Part shown: positions 1 through 8,832 of the stretch, piece by piece
Position numbering within the stretch: position 1 is the stretch's first letter
Layout: each line of letters starts with the position of its first letter
NCBI GenBank assembly: GCA_009841635.1
Contig: VXLJ01000025.1
Span: forward strand, 56,563-120,562
DNA length: 64,000 bases
Direction of reading: 5' to 3'
Origin: Gammaproteobacteria bacterium
GTDB taxonomy: Bacteria > Pseudomonadota > Gammaproteobacteria > Pseudomonadales > Azotimanducaceae
The notes under the pieces: generated by a model
Databases searched by the model: none
The model's input: only the letters and a program-made list of their open reading frames with translations
Told to the model about the DNA's origin: nothing
Program-made: the position numbers and the translations under genes

Positions 1-1
1 T

Positions 2-1741
2 TGCGACGCCCGTGGCATGCAAAGTGAAATGCTGAACTGGCACTATCGATCCGAGCACCCATCCCTAATTGAGGTATCGAACGTTGAGTTTTACAACGAG
101 AAGCTCGCATTCCCGCCATCACCTGATGCAACAACCTCACACGGCATGCAGTTCGTCCATGTGCCTGATGGCATCTACGCACGTGGAAAACAACGCAATA
201 ACGACATTGAAGCCGAAATTGTCTGTGAGCATGTGATCGAGTACATTCGCGCTAACCCAAGCATGTCGCTTGGCGTCGTCACGTTATCGACCGCTCAACG
301 CGACCTGATTCAACTCAAGATGGATCACTACTCGCGCGAGTTGCCGGAAGTAGAAGCGTTTACTGCGCGGGATTGGGACGAGCCATTTTTTGTTAAGAAC
401 CTTGAAAACGTTCAAGGTGACGAACGTGACGCAATCTACGTATCCATCGGCTATGGCAAAGATCAAAATGGCTACTTCGGCCAGAATTTTGGTCCCGTTT
501 CGAGCGAAGGCGGTGAACGCCGACTGAACGTACTGTTCACTCGGGCCCGCCGCACCTGCAAGATTTTTGCGTCCATTCGTCACGATGACATTCGGCTCGA
601 TGCAGCGAAATATGACGGGCCACGTGTCTTAAAACGATTCCTCAAATTTGCCGAAACCGGCGATCTTGACATCCCGCAATCGCTCACCGAAGAAATGGAC
701 AGTCCATTCGAAGAAGATGTCGCAGACGTCTTGAAGAAGCATGGTTACACCGTGCATCCTCAAGTTGGCGCGGGTGGATTTCGCATTGACCTCGCTGTCG
801 TAAATCCTGACGACGAACGACACTATTTGATTGCGATTGAGTGCGACGGAGCACGCTATCACTCGTCCAGTTGGGCACGAGAACGCGACCGTTTGCGTCA
901 GCAAGTTCTCGAAACCAAAGGCTGGGTCTTCCATCGCATCTGGAGTACCGACTGGTTCTACAAGCGATCTAATGAAGTCACGCGTTTATTGGATGCGATC
1001 GAACAGCAGCGAAACATCATCGCCGCTCGTTCGACGGGCCAAGGATCATTCTCACGGAACGAAGCATTCGCAGCGAAAGAGGAGGCTGCTGTTACGACGC
1101 CAACGCATCAGTCCCCAGCAGATCCAATCAAGCGAGAATCCTTCCGAGAAATCGCTTCGGTCCCGAGCGAACCGTATGAGGAGTCACAGCTTCAGCTCTC
1201 CTTTAGCCAAACCGTGGTCGAACTCCTCGATGCACCAATCAACGCCATTGTGCAACTGGTAAAGGAAGTAGTCGGAAACGAAGGACCTGTTCACAGCGAA
1301 ATCGTCATCGATCGGGTGAGGTCCGCTTGGGGATTGAAATCCACGGGACGGCGAATCCGCGAACACGTGCTGATGGCTATCTCCCAAGCGCTTAAACACG
1401 GGCAAATTGCTTCTCTTTCGCGGCGAAGTGAATTTCTCGTGCTACGCGACGCCAGTCAATTAACTAGGCCGCTTCGGGACCGTAGCGACGTTCAAACGGC
1501 AAAACTGAAAGATCCTGATTACATTCCGCCTACTGAGTTAATGGCTTGCCTCAGTGAGGTAGTGCAGGCTAATGTCGCCATTTCAATCGAAGACGCAACA
1601 AAGGAAGTTAGCCGCATTCTCGGTACAAATCGACGGCGTGATCGGATGCATGAGCTAGTTGCCGAGTGTGGGCAAGCACTTGTCAATACGAACAAAATCA
1701 CGCGAGAAGGCGATTTACTAAATCGAGTTAAAGACGTCTAA
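2..1741 (+). CDS. SF1 helicase with MTES_1575/Vsr-like nuclease domain, 3' part only
   Basis: C-terminal part of a very large superfamily 1 helicase (AAA_12 type); the frame is open to the left edge, so the N-terminal Walker A region lies outside. Visible helicase signals are NVQGDERDAIYVSIG near residue 135 (motif V-like) and RRLNVLFTRARR near 170 (motif VI-like). A restriction-like nuclease domain of the DUF559/Vsr/MTES_1575 kind follows at about 230-325, with RIDLAVV and IECDGARYH as the probable PD-(D/E)xK core. The last 170 residues look like a DUF3320-type winged-helix tail. Full-length relatives usually exceed 1,400 residues. Family members act on DNA and some occur in defence loci; nothing else here looks like a defence island, so the role is unresolved. 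Confidence 0.85.
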   Translation, partial: CDARGMQSEMLNWHYRSEHPSLIEVSNVEFYNEKLAFPPSPDATTSHGMQFVHVPDGIYARGKQRNNDIEAEIVCEHVIEYIRANPSMSLGVVTLSTAQRDLIQLKMDHYSRELPEVEAFTARDWDEPFFVKNLENVQGDERDAIYVSIGYGKDQNGYFGQNFGPVSSEGGERRLNVLFTRARRTCKIFASIRHDDIRLDAAKYDGPRVLKRFLKFAETGDLDIPQSLTEEMDSPFEEDVADVLKKHGYTVHPQVGAGGFRIDLAVVNPDDERHYLIAIECDGARYHSSSWARERDRLRQQVLETKGWVFHRIWSTDWFYKRSNEVTRLLDAIEQQRNIIAARSTGQGSFSRNEAFAAKEEAAVTTPTHQSPADPIKRESFREIASVPSEPYEESQLQLSFSQTVVELLDAPINAIVQLVKEVVGNEGPVHSEIVIDRVRSAWGLKSTGRRIREHVLMAISQALKHGQIASLSRRSEFLVLRDASQLTRPLRDRSDVQTAKLKDPDYIPPTELMACLSEVVQANVAISIEDATKEVSRILGTNRRRDRMHELVAECGQALVNTNKITREGDLLNRVKDV

Positions 1742-2222
1742 ATGGCTATTGATGTAACCGTGAGCACCCTTGATTGTTCCTTGATTTCCATGGATGCGCT
1801 TTCTGAGAGACCACGAATCATTTCGCTCTAACTTCGATTCATCTATTCAGCCAGGAATCAGCGACCGCTGCATGCGAGTGACATAGCAGAATTTCAAAAA
1901 GGGAGTCGTTTTTTCGGTTATTGCGATTGCCAGGTACTACTCGTAATTCAAGAAACTGGCAAATGACGTGACTTAGCACGAGCAAACGCACATGAAAATA
2001 CTTGTGCCGTACAGATCAGGCGTTCGCTCAAACTAGTGGTATGTCCGCACATAGCGCTCAAGATTTAATGTTGGCCGGATTCATGAACCTTGAAAATCTC
2101 GCCGGTCGCTTGGTGCTTTCTACAATCACTATGCAGTTTGCGACGCAGTCGCAGGCCAATCGCCAGCATTGCCGCAACGGTCTAGACGAATCCTTGGCTC
2201 AACTACTAGAAGTAAGTAAGAC
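1742..2222. other. 480-bp intergenic stretch
   Basis: Between the helicase stop and the crotonase gene. It contains AT-rich runs around 1905-1925 and a short open frame (see the entry at 2041). I see no tRNA, terminator with a good T-run, or recognisable repeat. Confidence 0.5.
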
Positions 2223-2247
2223 GTGTCTGACGAACAACCATTACTGA
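2041..2247 (+). CDS. possible small helical protein (weak)
   Basis: A 68-residue frame starting at ATG 2041 (an upstream in-frame start exists at 2002) and overlapping the next gene by 25 bp in another frame. The product is Gln/Leu-rich and looks mostly helical (LVLSTITMQFATQSQANRQ), loosely reminiscent of phasin-type granule proteins, but I do not recognise it. No clear ribosome binding site. It may be a chance frame in the leader of the crotonase gene. Confidence 0.22.
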   Translation: MSAHSAQDLMLAGFMNLENLAGRLVLSTITMQFATQSQANRQHCRNGLDESLAQLLEVSKTCLTNNHY

Positions 2248-3056
2248 TTGAACGACGTGGCGAAAACGACGGGATCCTCTGGATCACGCTGAACCGACCC
2301 GAGAAACTCAACGCACTTACCTTTCCATTGCTGCGCGAGCTGCGCGAAGTGCTTTTCAACGCACGATTTGATCGCAGTCTCCGCTGCATCGTCATCACCG
2401 GCGCAGGCCGGGGGTTTTGCGCCGGCATGGATTTCAGTGGCGCAGCTAATCCGGATCCGGACCCCGTGCCCGAAGGGGTTACACCCGAGATGCAGGATAT
2501 CGAAGGCTATCGCCTAAATTTCAGGCACGAAACAGAAACTTACATTGCACTTCGTCGCATGGAAATACCCATCCTGGTTAGCGTGAATGGTCCCTGCGTA
2601 GGAGCTGGTTTCGACCTCGCAAGCCATTGTGATTTAGCGGTTGTATCAACGGCGGCGCGATTTCAGGTCGCCTATGTCAAACGTGGTCTTTACCCTGACC
2701 TAGGGGGGTTCTGGTCGCTCCCGAAGGTGCTCGGGTGGCGCAAGGCTATGGAGATGATGATGACCGGCCGCTTCATGAGTGCCGAAGAGGCTCACGAAGC
2801 TGGTTTTAGCAACTACCTAGTTAGCCCTGAAGAACTCGAATCGAAGACGATGGAACTAGCGCTAGAGCTCGAAGCCGGGCCACCGATTGGTCAAAAAGTT
2901 GGCAAATTGCTGGCCATCCGCACCGCCAATATGGATTTCGATACGGCGATGCAATGGTCTGAGTCCGTTATTCCGCTGGTTGGCCTGTCGCAGGATTTCA
3001 AGGAAGGTCAAGCTGCTTTTCGAGAAAAGCGCGACGCGAAGTTTCGCGGGTTTTAA
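2223..3056 (+). CDS. enoyl-CoA hydratase/isomerase family protein
   Basis: Crotonase-fold enzyme of 277 residues acting on acyl-CoA thioesters in the cytosol. The oxyanion-hole segments are clear: GAGRGFCAGMDF near 60 and VNGPCVGAGFDL near 120. The two catalytic Glu of classical enoyl-CoA hydratases are not conserved: the first is Asp (GAGFDL), the second position is Tyr in FQVAYVKRGLYPDLGG, and an Asp follows in YPDLGG. That Asp/Asp pattern is closer to dienoyl-CoA isomerases, so hydratase activity should not be assumed. GTG start. A glutathione peroxidase gene follows after 16 bp, probably co-transcribed. Confidence 0.9.
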   Translation: MSDEQPLLIERRGENDGILWITLNRPEKLNALTFPLLRELREVLFNARFDRSLRCIVITGAGRGFCAGMDFSGAANPDPDPVPEGVTPEMQDIEGYRLNFRHETETYIALRRMEIPILVSVNGPCVGAGFDLASHCDLAVVSTAARFQVAYVKRGLYPDLGGFWSLPKVLGWRKAMEMMMTGRFMSAEEAHEAGFSNYLVSPEELESKTMELALELEAGPPIGQKVGKLLAIRTANMDFDTAMQWSESVIPLVGLSQDFKEGQAAFREKRDAKFRGF

Positions 3057-3072
3057 CAAGCAAGGAAACAAG

Positions 3073-3549
3073 ATGGGTTTTCACCAATACAAGATGAAAG
3101 GGATTGACGGAACTGACGTGGCCTTCGATCAATACCAAGGCAAACATTGCCTGGTCGTAAACGTCGCGAGCGAGTGCGGCATGACCCCACAATATGAAGG
3201 CCTGCAACGGCTCCAATCTAACAACGCCGAAAAGGGATTTACAGTACTAGGTTTTCCATGCAATCAGTTTGGCGAACAAGAGCCAGGCACGGATGCAGAA
3301 ATCTGTGATTTTGCGCAATCGAGATACAACGCTACATTTCCGATGTTCAGCAAAGTTGAAGTGCGCGGCGACAACGCATGTGCGCTCTATCAGTGGTTGA
3401 CATCGCAAAAGGCTCGACCTGACGGCAAACCCAACGTGGCGTGGAATTTCACCAAGTTCCTAATCGACCCTGATGGCAATGTCGTGGAGCGATTTGAGCC
3501 GCGGGTTACGCCAGAAGAAATCGGCTCAAGACTGCGCGAGCTACTCTAA
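3073..3549 (+). CDS. glutathione peroxidase family (Cys type)
   Basis: Thiol peroxidase of the GPx family, reducing hydrogen or lipid peroxides with glutathione or thioredoxin. 158 residues, normal for bacterial GPx. The tetrad is visible: peroxidatic Cys35 in NVASECGMTPQY (Cys, not Sec), Gln65 in FPCNQFGEQEPG, and Trp124-Asn125 in VAWNFTKFL. Cys63 in FPCNQ is a candidate resolving residue. The frame is open further upstream, but that part overlaps the crotonase gene and has no GPx similarity; ATG 3073 has an AAGGAAAC ribosome site just ahead. Confidence 0.93.
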   Translation: MGFHQYKMKGIDGTDVAFDQYQGKHCLVVNVASECGMTPQYEGLQRLQSNNAEKGFTVLGFPCNQFGEQEPGTDAEICDFAQSRYNATFPMFSKVEVRGDNACALYQWLTSQKARPDGKPNVAWNFTKFLIDPDGNVVERFEPRVTPEEIGSRLRELL

Positions 3550-5681
3550 TTTAGCAAGCCTGCGGTGCGAGCCCATTGGTATTTCGCGCCAAGGACCGCA
3601 ACCGGGGTCTCGGCGGTGTATGGATAGGCCAATATGTTGCGCTCGTTGAGATAGTCACAGGCTTCTTCAATTTCAACGTCGCCAACGAGGGAACATACGA
3701 CGGGTTTGTCGATTCCCTGCGCTCGTGCCGTTTCGACGCAATTGCCAAGCAACTCCGCAAAGACCATTGGCGGGGTGATGATGGTATGCCAATAACCCAA
3801 GATCAATGAGTGAATCCGTGATTCATTCAACGCAAGCGTGATCGTTGCTTCGTACGTTGAAGGTGGCTCGCCGCCTGTGATATCAACTGGGTTGCCGGCT
3901 GCACCGAATGGCGGAATGTACTCCCGAAATGCCGCATCGAGATCATCGGGCATCGGCATGAGATTCAGCCCATTGTCGACACATGCATCTGAAAGCAATA
4001 CGCCGGAACCACCAGCGCCGGTCAGGATGAGAACGTTTTCACCCTGCGGTGTCGGCAAGACCGCCAAACCTCGCGCAAACTCAAGCATGTCATTGAGTTT
4101 TTCAACTCGAATCACACCCGCCTCGTGCAATACCGACGCATAAACGCGATGGTCGCCTGCCAACGCACCAGTATGTGAACTCGCGGCTCGAGCACCGAGC
4201 TGTGTGCGACCAGCTTTGAGCACGATGACAGGTTTCTTCTTTGACACGCGGGAAGCAACTTCGGCGAAGGCACGACCATCCTTTAGATCTTCTACGTGCA
4301 TCGCGATGACCTGCGTGTTGTCATCCTGTTCAAAGTACGTGAGAAGATCGTCTTCGTCGATATCGGCCTTATTGCCGAGTCCCACGATGGCAGATACGCC
4401 AAGATTGGCAGAACGACTAAAGCCGACGATGGCCATCCCTACCCCGCCGCTTTGCGACGACAGCGCCACGACACCCTTTTCGTTGTACGGGGTGCAGAAC
4501 GTCGCACAGAGATCATGATGGGTGTAGTAAAACCCGTAAATATTTGGCCCCATGAGCCGCACGCCAGCAGCCTGTGCTGCTTGGACGATCTCCGCTTGAA
4601 GTTCATGCTCGCCAATTTCCGCGAAACCCGACGGAATCAAGATGGCACCCGCGATACCTTTTTCACCGCATTCTCGGATGACATTGGCCACGAACGCCGC
4701 TGGAATGCAAAAGATGGCAATGTCCACATCACCAGGTATGTCCTTCACTGATGCGTAGCACTTTCGATCCAGAATCTCAGCCGCTTTCGGATGTACTGGA
4801 TGCAAATCTCCGCCATACCCGCCATTAATGAGGTTTTTCATGACCGAATTGCCAATCTTGCCGTCTTCAGCGGACGCACCAACCACCGCCACTGCGCGAG
4901 GTTTCATGATGCGTTGCATGGAAGCGAGAATGGCTTCATGTGAGGGTCGTGGCCGCGCTGGCGCAGGTTCGTAGTTCATCAGAATGCGTACATCCACGGC
5001 TGCGATGCTGGCACCAGAAACTATGACTGGGTTGAGATCGATTTCTTCAATATCCGGGAAGTCATTGATCAGTCGACTTACATTTACGATGAGATTTGCA
5101 ATCGCTTGTCGGTCAACTGGTTCGCTTCCGCGCACGCCATCCAAGATGGCGCTACCTTTGATTTCGGCAAGCATGTCCTGTGCTATCCGTGCAGTCGTGG
5201 GTGCGAGCCGAAACGTGACATCTTTCAGCACCTCAACCATGGTGCCGCCTAAGCCAAAGGCTACCAGTTTGCCAAATACAGGATCGGACGTCGCGCCGAT
5301 GATGAGCTCCTGACCAGCAGGTATTTGCTCTTGCACCAACACACCGCTGATGTCAGCATCAGCTTTGTAGGCCTGCGCGCTAGCCATGATGTCAGCATAC
5401 GCTTTACGCATAGCATCCGCGTCAGCCACATTGGTGACGACACCACCCGCATCCGTTTTATGCAAGATGTCATCGGAGACGATTTTTAAAGCGACCGGCC
5501 CGACGATTTTTGCCTGAATCGCCACGGCCTCATCCGCACTCGTCGCTAACTCCTGGGTCGGTACCGCAATGTCATAGGCTTGGGCCAATGCGTGGGCCAC
5601 GCTCGGTGGCAGCACTCGAGGCTTGTTTTGAGTGGCAGCTGCCATTCTGTTTCTAATGATTGCAGGCACTTCCGTGGGCAT
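3546..5681 (-). CDS. ADP-forming acetyl/acyl-CoA synthetase, fused subunits
   Basis: Nucleoside-diphosphate-forming acid-CoA ligase (ACD/succinyl-CoA-ligase superfamily), interconverting acyl-CoA + ADP + Pi and acid + ATP + CoA. About 711 residues. The domain order is beta first: an ATP-grasp_5 domain (about 1-220, with LVQEQIPAGQELIIG and DLNPVIV), then CoA-binding Rossmann (AVVGASAEDGKIGNSV) and succinyl-CoA-ligase-like domains; SSHTGALAG is the phosphohistidine-loop signature. ATG 5681 gives MPTEVPAIIRNRM; a GTG at 5741 would add 20 residues. It stands divergent from the 2-hydroxyacyl-CoA lyase gene with about 200 bp between, and could supply or recycle acyl-CoA for it. Substrate cannot be told from sequence. 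Confidence 0.88.
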   Translation of the reverse strand: MPTEVPAIIRNRMAAATQNKPRVLPPSVAHALAQAYDIAVPTQELATSADEAVAIQAKIVGPVALKIVSDDILHKTDAGGVVTNVADADAMRKAYADIMASAQAYKADADISGVLVQEQIPAGQELIIGATSDPVFGKLVAFGLGGTMVEVLKDVTFRLAPTTARIAQDMLAEIKGSAILDGVRGSEPVDRQAIANLIVNVSRLINDFPDIEEIDLNPVIVSGASIAAVDVRILMNYEPAPARPRPSHEAILASMQRIMKPRAVAVVGASAEDGKIGNSVMKNLINGGYGGDLHPVHPKAAEILDRKCYASVKDIPGDVDIAIFCIPAAFVANVIRECGEKGIAGAILIPSGFAEIGEHELQAEIVQAAQAAGVRLMGPNIYGFYYTHHDLCATFCTPYNEKGVVALSSQSGGVGMAIVGFSRSANLGVSAIVGLGNKADIDEDDLLTYFEQDDNTQVIAMHVEDLKDGRAFAEVASRVSKKKPVIVLKAGRTQLGARAASSHTGALAGDHRVYASVLHEAGVIRVEKLNDMLEFARGLAVLPTPQGENVLILTGAGGSGVLLSDACVDNGLNLMPMPDDLDAAFREYIPPFGAAGNPVDITGGEPPSTYEATITLALNESRIHSLILGYWHTIITPPMVFAELLGNCVETARAQGIDKPVVCSLVGDVEIEEACDYLNERNILAYPYTAETPVAVLGAKYQWARTAGLLN

Positions 5682-5944
5682 GATTTTGTTGTCGGTCCGA
5701 CGCAAAAACGCTGCAATAATAGCTGCGGCAGGATGTCCCACTTCATATGTGTAAGCCGTATAGATTGCGCAGATGCTGCGCGCAGTTAGGCAAGCTGGTA
5801 TTCCTTAAAATCCGCCGTTATCCGGATTTCGTGCGACAATGCCTTAAGGCCCGTCGATTCGGTTCCTGGACTTTTCTCTTTTTTTCTAGACCGTGCAACG
5901 TCCATCGATAAGCGTGTAGCTATCGCTGGAGTTAGGAGATCACA

Positions 5945-7600
5945 ATGGCTACTGTAACTGGCGCGACCTTGATGGCGCGAAGCCTTAAACAACAAGGTGT
6001 CGACTATATGTTCGGCATTGTCGGCTTTCCTGTGCAAGGCGTCGCTGCAGCGGCCCAACAAGAAGGCATCACTTATATCGGCATGCGCAACGAGCAAGCC
6101 GCAAGTTACGCAGCTCACGCCGCAGGCTACCTCACGGGTCGTCCACAAGCGTGTTTGACGGTTTCAGGTCCAGGCGTCATCCATGCATTCGCCGGCTTAG
6201 CAAACGCGAAAGAAAACTGCTGGCCCATGATCCTGATCGGTGGCGCTTCGCCGATTTATCAAAATGGCATGGGGGCTTTCCAAGAGGAACGCCAAACCGA
6301 GCTGGCCGCACCGTACTGCAAGTATGCCCACAATATCGAACACGCTGAGCGCATACCGTATTACGTTGCCCAAGCGGTGCAAAGTTCGATCTATGGACGT
6401 CCCGGTCCTGTGTATTTGGACTTCCCAGACGACATCATTCGTGGCGAAGTCGAAGAAGACGACTTGCAAGAAATCGCCCGCATCCCTGATCCACCACGCA
6501 CGCTTGCCGACCCTGATGCGATCGAAGGTGCGTTGGATGCCTTAGAAGGAGCGCAAAAGCCCTTAGTGGTCGTTGGCAAAGGCATGGCATGGTCCCAGGC
6601 CGAGGACGAAGTGCGCGCCTTCATAGAGCGGACCCAACTGCCGTTCTTGGCTTCGCCTATGGGTAAAGGGATCCTACCCGATGACGATCCATTGTCGGTC
6701 GGTGCAGCACGAAGCACTGCGCTGCGTGAAGCTGACGTGGTATTTCTTATGGGTGCGCGGCTCAATTGGATCATGCACTTTGGCCTGCCACCAAGATTCA
6801 ACAAAGACGTGCGCATCATCCAGCTCGACATAAACCCGGAAGAGATCGGGCGCAATGTCCCAACCGACGTAGCCCTCGTCGGCGACGGCAAAGCGATCAC
6901 GAAGCAACTCAATACCGCTCTAGGTGACCGGCAATGGTTCTATCCAGATGAAACTGCATGGCGACAAACGCTGCAGGCTAAAGCTGACGACAACGCCGAA
7001 GCCGTGCGTGGCATGATCGAAGATGATGCCTCGCCGATGAATTACTACCGTGCATTCAAAGACATCAATGAATGGCTGCCTGATGACGCCATCATCATCG
7101 GTGAAGGCGCGAATACGATGGATATCGGCCGTACGCAAATGCTCAACAAGCTGCCCCGTCATCGACTCGACGCAGGTACCTATGGCACGATGGGTATCGG
7201 TCTTGGTTTTGCCATCGCAGCCGCAGTTACCAATCCTGACAAACCGGTTGTCTCCGTCCAAGGCGACTCGGCGTTTGGCTTCTCTGGCATGGAGATCGAA
7301 ACCATGGTGCGCTACAAGTTGCCAATCAAATTAATCGTGCTCAACAATGGTGGTATCGGCGGTGGCATAGGTCCTTTAGAAGAAGGTCAAACCGTGCCCC
7401 CAGGCATTTTGACGTACGGTGCACACTACGAAGGCATGATGGAAGCGTTAGGTGGCAAGGGTTACTACGTTGAAGACCCCAAAGATCTTCGCGGCGCACT
7501 TGACGATGCAATGGCGTTTGATGGCCCAACCCTGATTAATGTGCCGCTAAATCCACGCGCAGGTCGCAAACCACAACAATTTGGTTGGCTGACTACATAG
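5945..7600 (+). CDS. ThDP enzyme, 2-hydroxyacyl-CoA lyase / oxalyl-CoA decarboxylase family
   Basis: 551-residue thiamine-diphosphate enzyme. The catalytic Glu50 lies in MRNEQAASYAAHA; the ThDP/Mg motif starts with GDSAFGFSGMEIE near 440 and ends at LNNGG near 467. Segments RLNWIMHFGLPPRF and EGANTMDIGRT recall eukaryotic HACL1, which cleaves 2-hydroxyacyl-CoA into formyl-CoA and an aldehyde; oxalyl-CoA decarboxylase is a close sister. No formyl-CoA transferase is adjacent, and PhyH genes are nearby, which favours 2-hydroxyacyl-CoA. The HACL NNNGIYQG segment is NNGGIGGGI here, a change beside the cofactor. A TAGGAG site sits 8 bp ahead of the ATG. A VOC gene follows after 29 bp. Confidence 0.87.
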   Translation: MATVTGATLMARSLKQQGVDYMFGIVGFPVQGVAAAAQQEGITYIGMRNEQAASYAAHAAGYLTGRPQACLTVSGPGVIHAFAGLANAKENCWPMILIGGASPIYQNGMGAFQEERQTELAAPYCKYAHNIEHAERIPYYVAQAVQSSIYGRPGPVYLDFPDDIIRGEVEEDDLQEIARIPDPPRTLADPDAIEGALDALEGAQKPLVVVGKGMAWSQAEDEVRAFIERTQLPFLASPMGKGILPDDDPLSVGAARSTALREADVVFLMGARLNWIMHFGLPPRFNKDVRIIQLDINPEEIGRNVPTDVALVGDGKAITKQLNTALGDRQWFYPDETAWRQTLQAKADDNAEAVRGMIEDDASPMNYYRAFKDINEWLPDDAIIIGEGANTMDIGRTQMLNKLPRHRLDAGTYGTMGIGLGFAIAAAVTNPDKPVVSVQGDSAFGFSGMEIETMVRYKLPIKLIVLNNGGIGGGIGPLEEGQTVPPGILTYGAHYEGMMEALGGKGYYVEDPKDLRGALDDAMAFDGPTLINVPLNPRAGRKPQQFGWLTT

Positions 7601-7629
7601 CACAATCCGCACAAGCGTAGCCAAAAGCT

Positions 7630-8091
7630 ATGAGCAACGACGCTAAAAGCCCGATTGGCAAGCTCGACCACATCGGGTTTGCTGTTCACAGCATTGAGGA
7701 AGCGCGCAAGTTCTGGGAAGATCAACTTGGCGCAACGATGCAACGCGTGGTGGACCACCATAGTGGTGATTTTCGGCTGGGGATTCTGGATTTGCACGGT
7801 TTTTGCATCGAATTGCTTGAACCCATTAATCCGGATGGATTTCTGACCAAATACTTAGAGAAGCGCGGTGAAGGCATTCACCACATCACGCTACAAACGC
7901 CAGATCTAGTCGAGAAAGTAGAAGATTTGGAACAAGCCGGCGTGCGTGTGGTGGATAAACATTTCGACACCGCCAGCGGCGGTGTGGATGCTTTCATATC
8001 GCCGAAGAGTTCGCATGGCGTGCTCATTCAACTCGGACAGAACGTTGGTCCGCTCAATAACCAGCCGTACTGGGAAGACGAAGAGGCGTAA
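7630..8091 (+). CDS. VOC protein, methylmalonyl-CoA epimerase-like
   Basis: 153-residue vicinal-oxygen-chelate protein with two beta-alpha-beta-beta-beta modules. KLDHIGFAVHSIEEARKFW and GIHHITLQTPDL are the epimerase-like metal-His segments; ELLEPINPDGFL and the C-terminal GVLIQLGQ provide the other two presumed ligand positions, here Glu and Gln. The family epimerises (2R)/(2S)-methylmalonyl-CoA or acts on related CoA esters. It lies between the ThDP lyase (29 bp) and the glutaredoxin-DinB gene, whose ATG overlaps this stop (TAATG), so all three are probably translated from one message. A different 2-substituted CoA ester is possible given the neighbourhood. Confidence 0.85.
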   Translation: MSNDAKSPIGKLDHIGFAVHSIEEARKFWEDQLGATMQRVVDHHSGDFRLGILDLHGFCIELLEPINPDGFLTKYLEKRGEGIHHITLQTPDLVEKVEDLEQAGVRVVDKHFDTASGGVDAFISPKSSHGVLIQLGQNVGPLNNQPYWEDEEA

Positions 8092-8828
8092 TGGCGAATT
8101 TGCCAGTTGTCTACTGGCAGCCTGGATGAACCAGCTGTCTAAGGGTTAAAGAATTCCTCTCGACTCGTGCGGTTGAGTTTGAATCTGCGAACATTCGCGC
8201 TGATGAGGCGCGCTTAGCTGAACTGCACGAACTCGGATTCGATACGGTGCCTGTCGTAGCAGTAAGCGATCGTGCGGTGCACGGCGTCGACCTGCAGCAA
8301 GTAGCTGCGCTCGTAGGCCTCCACGAGAGCTTTGACCCACAGCTCGCGCCACAAGAGCTCAAGCATCGTCAAGGAAAGCTATTGACTTGGTTGGACGCCG
8401 TAATCGACACACTGCCAAGTGATACATTCGACATTCCAATACCCGGACGCGATCGCACAGTTTGGACCCTTATTGAGCACGTGTGCGAAATTGGCCAGGT
8501 CTATCGGCGCGTTGCAACTCAACAAGCAGTTTTCGACAGCGCGGCGGCCGAGGCGGAGGTAAACCAGCGGCACAACCGTCATGAATTGCAATCAGCTATC
8601 GCTTCATTACAAGCAGCTTTAATCGCAGAAAACGAAAACTATGCGCGAGTCATTGAGACCTATTTCGGCGAAGCATCGCTGCATGTCGTGCTGGAACGTT
8701 GCACATGGCATATTGCGCAACACTTACGACAGTTAGAAAGCTTGCTTGAACCCGAAGGCATCGACCTACCACCGCTCGATAGCAGTTACTTTAAAAGTTT
8801 GCCGTTGCCAGCTGCGGTATGGGATTGA
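8091..8828 (+). CDS. glutaredoxin-like domain fused to DinB, with in-frame TGA (candidate Sec) at codon 13
   Basis: Read from ATG 8091, which overlaps the previous stop as TAATG, the frame gives MANLPVVYWQPG, then TGA (8127-8129), then TSCLRVKEFL and a normal glutaredoxin-like continuation (FDTVPVVAV is the cis-Pro segment), followed by a DinB-like four-helix domain at about 85-245. In this family the segment is PGCTSC, so TGA occupies the first redox Cys. No other stop or frame break occurs over 246 codons. Options: selenocysteine (UxxC), a fresh TGC/TGT-to-TGA nonsense mutation, or a sequence error. If TGA is a real stop, a truncated product could restart at GTG 8247 (193 residues). Metal or thiol chemistry of the DinB domain is unknown. 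Confidence 0.72.
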
Positions 8829-8832
8829 GGCC

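Noticed and set aside
2887..3072. Upstream extension of the glutathione peroxidase frame
   Set aside because: It overlaps the crotonase gene in another frame and has no GPx similarity; ATG 3073 has a ribosome site.
6391..6912. Long antisense frame opposite the ThDP enzyme
   Set aside because: Ser/Arg-rich composition typical of a shadow frame; the plus-strand gene is clear.
5945..7600. Acetolactate synthase assignment for the ThDP enzyme
   Set aside because: No ilvN-type small subunit nearby, and the HACL1-like segments fit 2-hydroxyacyl-CoA lyase better.
8247..8828. DinB gene starting at GTG 8247
   Set aside because: The glutaredoxin-like sequence continues upstream in the same frame through the TGA to ATG 8091, so the GTG is internal to the domain.
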